Origin: DAIOGN01 sp036745245 | GTDB lineage: Bacteria; Zixibacteria; MSB-5A5; JAUVRN01 | Assembly: GCA_036745245.1 (NCBI GenBank) | Contig: DAIOGN010000087.1 | Span: 1 to 15,198 of the forward strand | Length of the DNA: 15,198 bases | Direction of reading: 5' to 3' | Translations under genes and position numbers: made by a program | Shown: piece by piece, positions 13,861 to 15,198 of the stretch | Layout of the letters: each line of letters begins with the position of its first letter | How positions within the stretch are numbered: the stretch's first letter is position 1 | Notes under the pieces: generated by a model | Told to the model about the DNA's origin: nothing | The model's input: only the letters and a program-made list of their open reading frames with translations | Databases searched by the model: none

Positions 13861-15198
13861 CTACTTCAGCAAGAGCATGCGGCGCGTGAGCGTGACGTCG
13901 GCCGAGCGCAGGCGGTAAAAGTACACGCCGGAAGGCAGTGGTGAGGCGTTCTCCGAGCGGCCTTCCCACGGCACGGAATAGTAGCCGGCCGCCATGACTT
14001 CGTCTTTCAGAACGGCGACGCGCCGGCCCAGCACGTTGAACACCTCTAGTGAGACGTGAGCGGGAGCAGGCACCGCGAATGAAATCTCGGTCGACGGGTT
14101 GAACGGGTTGGGATAATTCTGAGAGAGTTCAAACTGCCCGGGCAGAAGGTGCGACTCCTCCGACACATCGCTGCCTCCTCCGTAGTACGAGAGGCCCACG
14201 GACCGGCTACCGCCCGTAGCCACGTCGAGGTCTCCATCCGCATCCAGATCAGCCACGGCCACCGATCCCACGGGCTCGGGAAGGTCGATTTCCAGCGCGT
14301 GAGCGAACCGGCCGCTTTCGGTGCCCTTCAGGATCAGGACGGAGGACCGTGTACCTCCGGCCAGGGCCAGATCAGGGCGGCCATCGGCATCGAAGTCGGC
14401 GGTCTGAACTCGAATAGCACCAGCACCTGCGGCATAGACCGTGTCCATCACGAATCGCCCACCTGTGCCGCGCCACAATTGCAACTCAACAGCAGTCAGA
14501 ACGGCCAGATCGGCGTCGCCGTCTTTGTCCATGTCGCAGGACGCCAGATGGATCACACCGGCGCCCGCGCTCCAGGTGGCCTCGAACGCAAACGATCCTC
14601 GACCGTCACCAGTAAACTGACTCAGGGTCCCCGCAGCATCTGCGGTGATCAGGTCCGTCCGGCCATCTCCATCGGCATCGAAGGCAATCGCACTCGCGGG
14701 CTTTAACGGAAGCGGCCAGCGCGGAGTCTCGACAAACCCTCCATCGCCAAGCCCCAGCAGAACCAGCTGTTCGGGCGTGTCCAGTCTCTTCGAGTACAAG
14801 TCGAGATGGCCGTCGGAATTGAGATCGTGTACTCCGCACTCCAGCAAGCCGGGCACAGCCATCACAACGGGCGGAGCGAATCGGCCGTCCCCCAGATTCT
14901 GGAGCCGCGCCAGCGAATGTCCGATCCTGTCCACCGTCACCAGATCCAGATCGAAGTCGCCATCGTAATCTGCAAGCAGGGCCTGCGACACCGTTCCGCC
15001 GGCCAGCACGGAGTCGGCGCTCAATCCACCCGTCTGGGAGCGGCGCACCACATACACGTAAGGAGACTCATCCTGGCCGGCCACCAGCTCTGGCACGCCG
15101 TCACCATCGATGTCGCCTGCGGTGATGAGCAACGGCGTGGCCGACACCGGGCAGGTGACCGCCACGCCGTTGCTCATCACCGCAGGCGACATCGATGG
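13861..15198 (-). CDS. Secreted FG-GAP/VCBS repeat protein with FlgD-Ig/Por-type C-terminal sorting domain (N terminus missing)
   Basis: At least 443 residues are read; the frame stays open to the right edge. Seven calcium-binding motifs of DxDxDGxxD type start at residues 27, 75, 123, 172, 220, 266 and 315 (counting from the ATG at 15192). They are spaced 46-49 residues, as in FG-GAP/VCBS beta-propeller proteins. After a short linker, residues about 352-443 form a sorting-type Ig domain: QFELSQNYPNPFNPSTEISF, then EVFNVLGRRVAVL and LPSGVYFYRLRS, ending in RRMLLLK. Such domains direct export or surface attachment, type IX-like in Bacteroidetes, in many FCB lineages. No signal peptide is seen because the 5' end is outside the window. 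Residues 1 to about 13 derive from an exact inverted copy of bases 15104-15141 and are probably not genuine. The ligand or partner is unknown. Confidence 0.87.
   Translation of the reverse strand, partial: PSMSPAVMSNGVAVTCPVSATPLLITAGDIDGDGVPELVAGQDESPYVYVVRRSQTGGLSADSVLAGGTVSQALLADYDGDFDLDLVTVDRIGHSLARLQNLGDGRFAPPVVMAVPGLLECGVHDLNSDGHLDLYSKRLDTPEQLVLLGLGDGGFVETPRWPLPLKPASAIAFDADGDGRTDLITADAAGTLSQFTGDGRGSFAFEATWSAGAGVIHLASCDMDKDGDADLAVLTAVELQLWRGTGGRFVMDTVYAAGAGAIRVQTADFDADGRPDLALAGGTRSSVLILKGTESGRFAHALEIDLPEPVGSVAVADLDADGDLDVATGGSRSVGLSYYGGGSDVSEESHLLPGQFELSQNYPNPFNPSTEISFAVPAPAHVSLEVFNVLGRRVAVLKDEVMAAGYYSVPWEGRSENASPLPSGVYFYRLRSADVTLTRRMLLLK
15104..15198. repeat. Perfect 38-bp inverted repeat with 19-bp spacer at the right end (likely fold-back artefact)
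   Basis: Bases 15104-15141 are the exact reverse complement of 15161-15198, separated by 19 bases (15142-15160). The right arm ends precisely at the window edge, so the repeat may be longer. The left arm encodes a normal FG-GAP motif (ATPLLITAGDIDG) on the minus strand. The right arm is its mirror and encodes nothing sensible in the gene's frame. Position and perfection point to a chimeric fold-back read or an assembly end, more than a biological hairpin. Confidence 0.96.

Noticed and set aside
1..15198. CRISPR arrays, insertion sequences or transposase genes
   Set aside because: No regularly spaced short repeats and no transposase motifs were found; the only long repeats are the tandem units in the S74 gene and the terminal inverted repeat.

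Overview
This GC-rich window (probably a whole contig, since both ends cut genes) carries tightly packed bacterial metabolic genes on the left and secreted-surface-protein genes on the right. The rightmost protein ends in a FlgD-Ig/Por-type sorting module with the motif NYPNPFNPSTEISF. Another protein begins with a secreted domain (VSYQGLVKS...) that is common in poorly cultured members of the FCB superphylum. High GC plus these two traits suggest a candidate phylum such as Eisenbacteria, Krumholzibacteria or Latescibacteria. This is inference from protein style, not a placement.

Layout. (1) Positions 1-3117, plus strand: the end of livH, then livM, livG and livF, four overlapping genes of a branched-chain amino acid (HAAT-type) ABC importer. 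The substrate-binding protein is not in the window. The LivG ATPase carries an extra segment of about 90 residues with two hydrophobic stretches. (2) Positions 3127-5021, minus strand: pntA2-pntB, membrane parts of a proton-translocating NAD(P) transhydrogenase. The NAD(H)-binding subunit is absent. (3) Positions 5314-11132, plus strand: a five-gene operon with overlapping stops and starts, encoding gentisate 1,2-dioxygenase, a fumarylacetoacetate-hydrolase-family enzyme, a flavin-reductase-like protein, an ADP-forming acyl-CoA synthetase and a group A FAD monooxygenase. (4) Positions 11284-13707, plus strand: a large secreted protein with two tandem 166-168-residue repeats and a C-terminal S74 intramolecular chaperone domain. 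(5) Positions 13714-13788, minus strand: tRNA-Lys(UUU) with encoded CCA and a strong promoter. (6) Position 13861 to the end, minus strand: a seven-motif FG-GAP/VCBS protein, truncated at its N terminus.

How the genes may work together. The 5314-11132 operon looks like an aromatic-acid catabolic unit: the ligase and monooxygenase could convert an aromatic acid (salicylate or a hydroxybenzoate) to gentisate, perhaps through CoA thioesters. The dioxygenase opens the ring and the FAH-family enzyme splits the product to pyruvate plus a C4 diacid. PntAB could supply NADPH for the hydroxylase, but it is transcribed divergently, so this link is weak. The Liv importer may feed amino acids or, less certainly, aromatic acids.

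The last 38 bases are an exact reverse complement of 15104-15141. This is probably a fold-back artefact of sequencing or assembly, so the first roughly 13-19 residues read from the right end should not be trusted.
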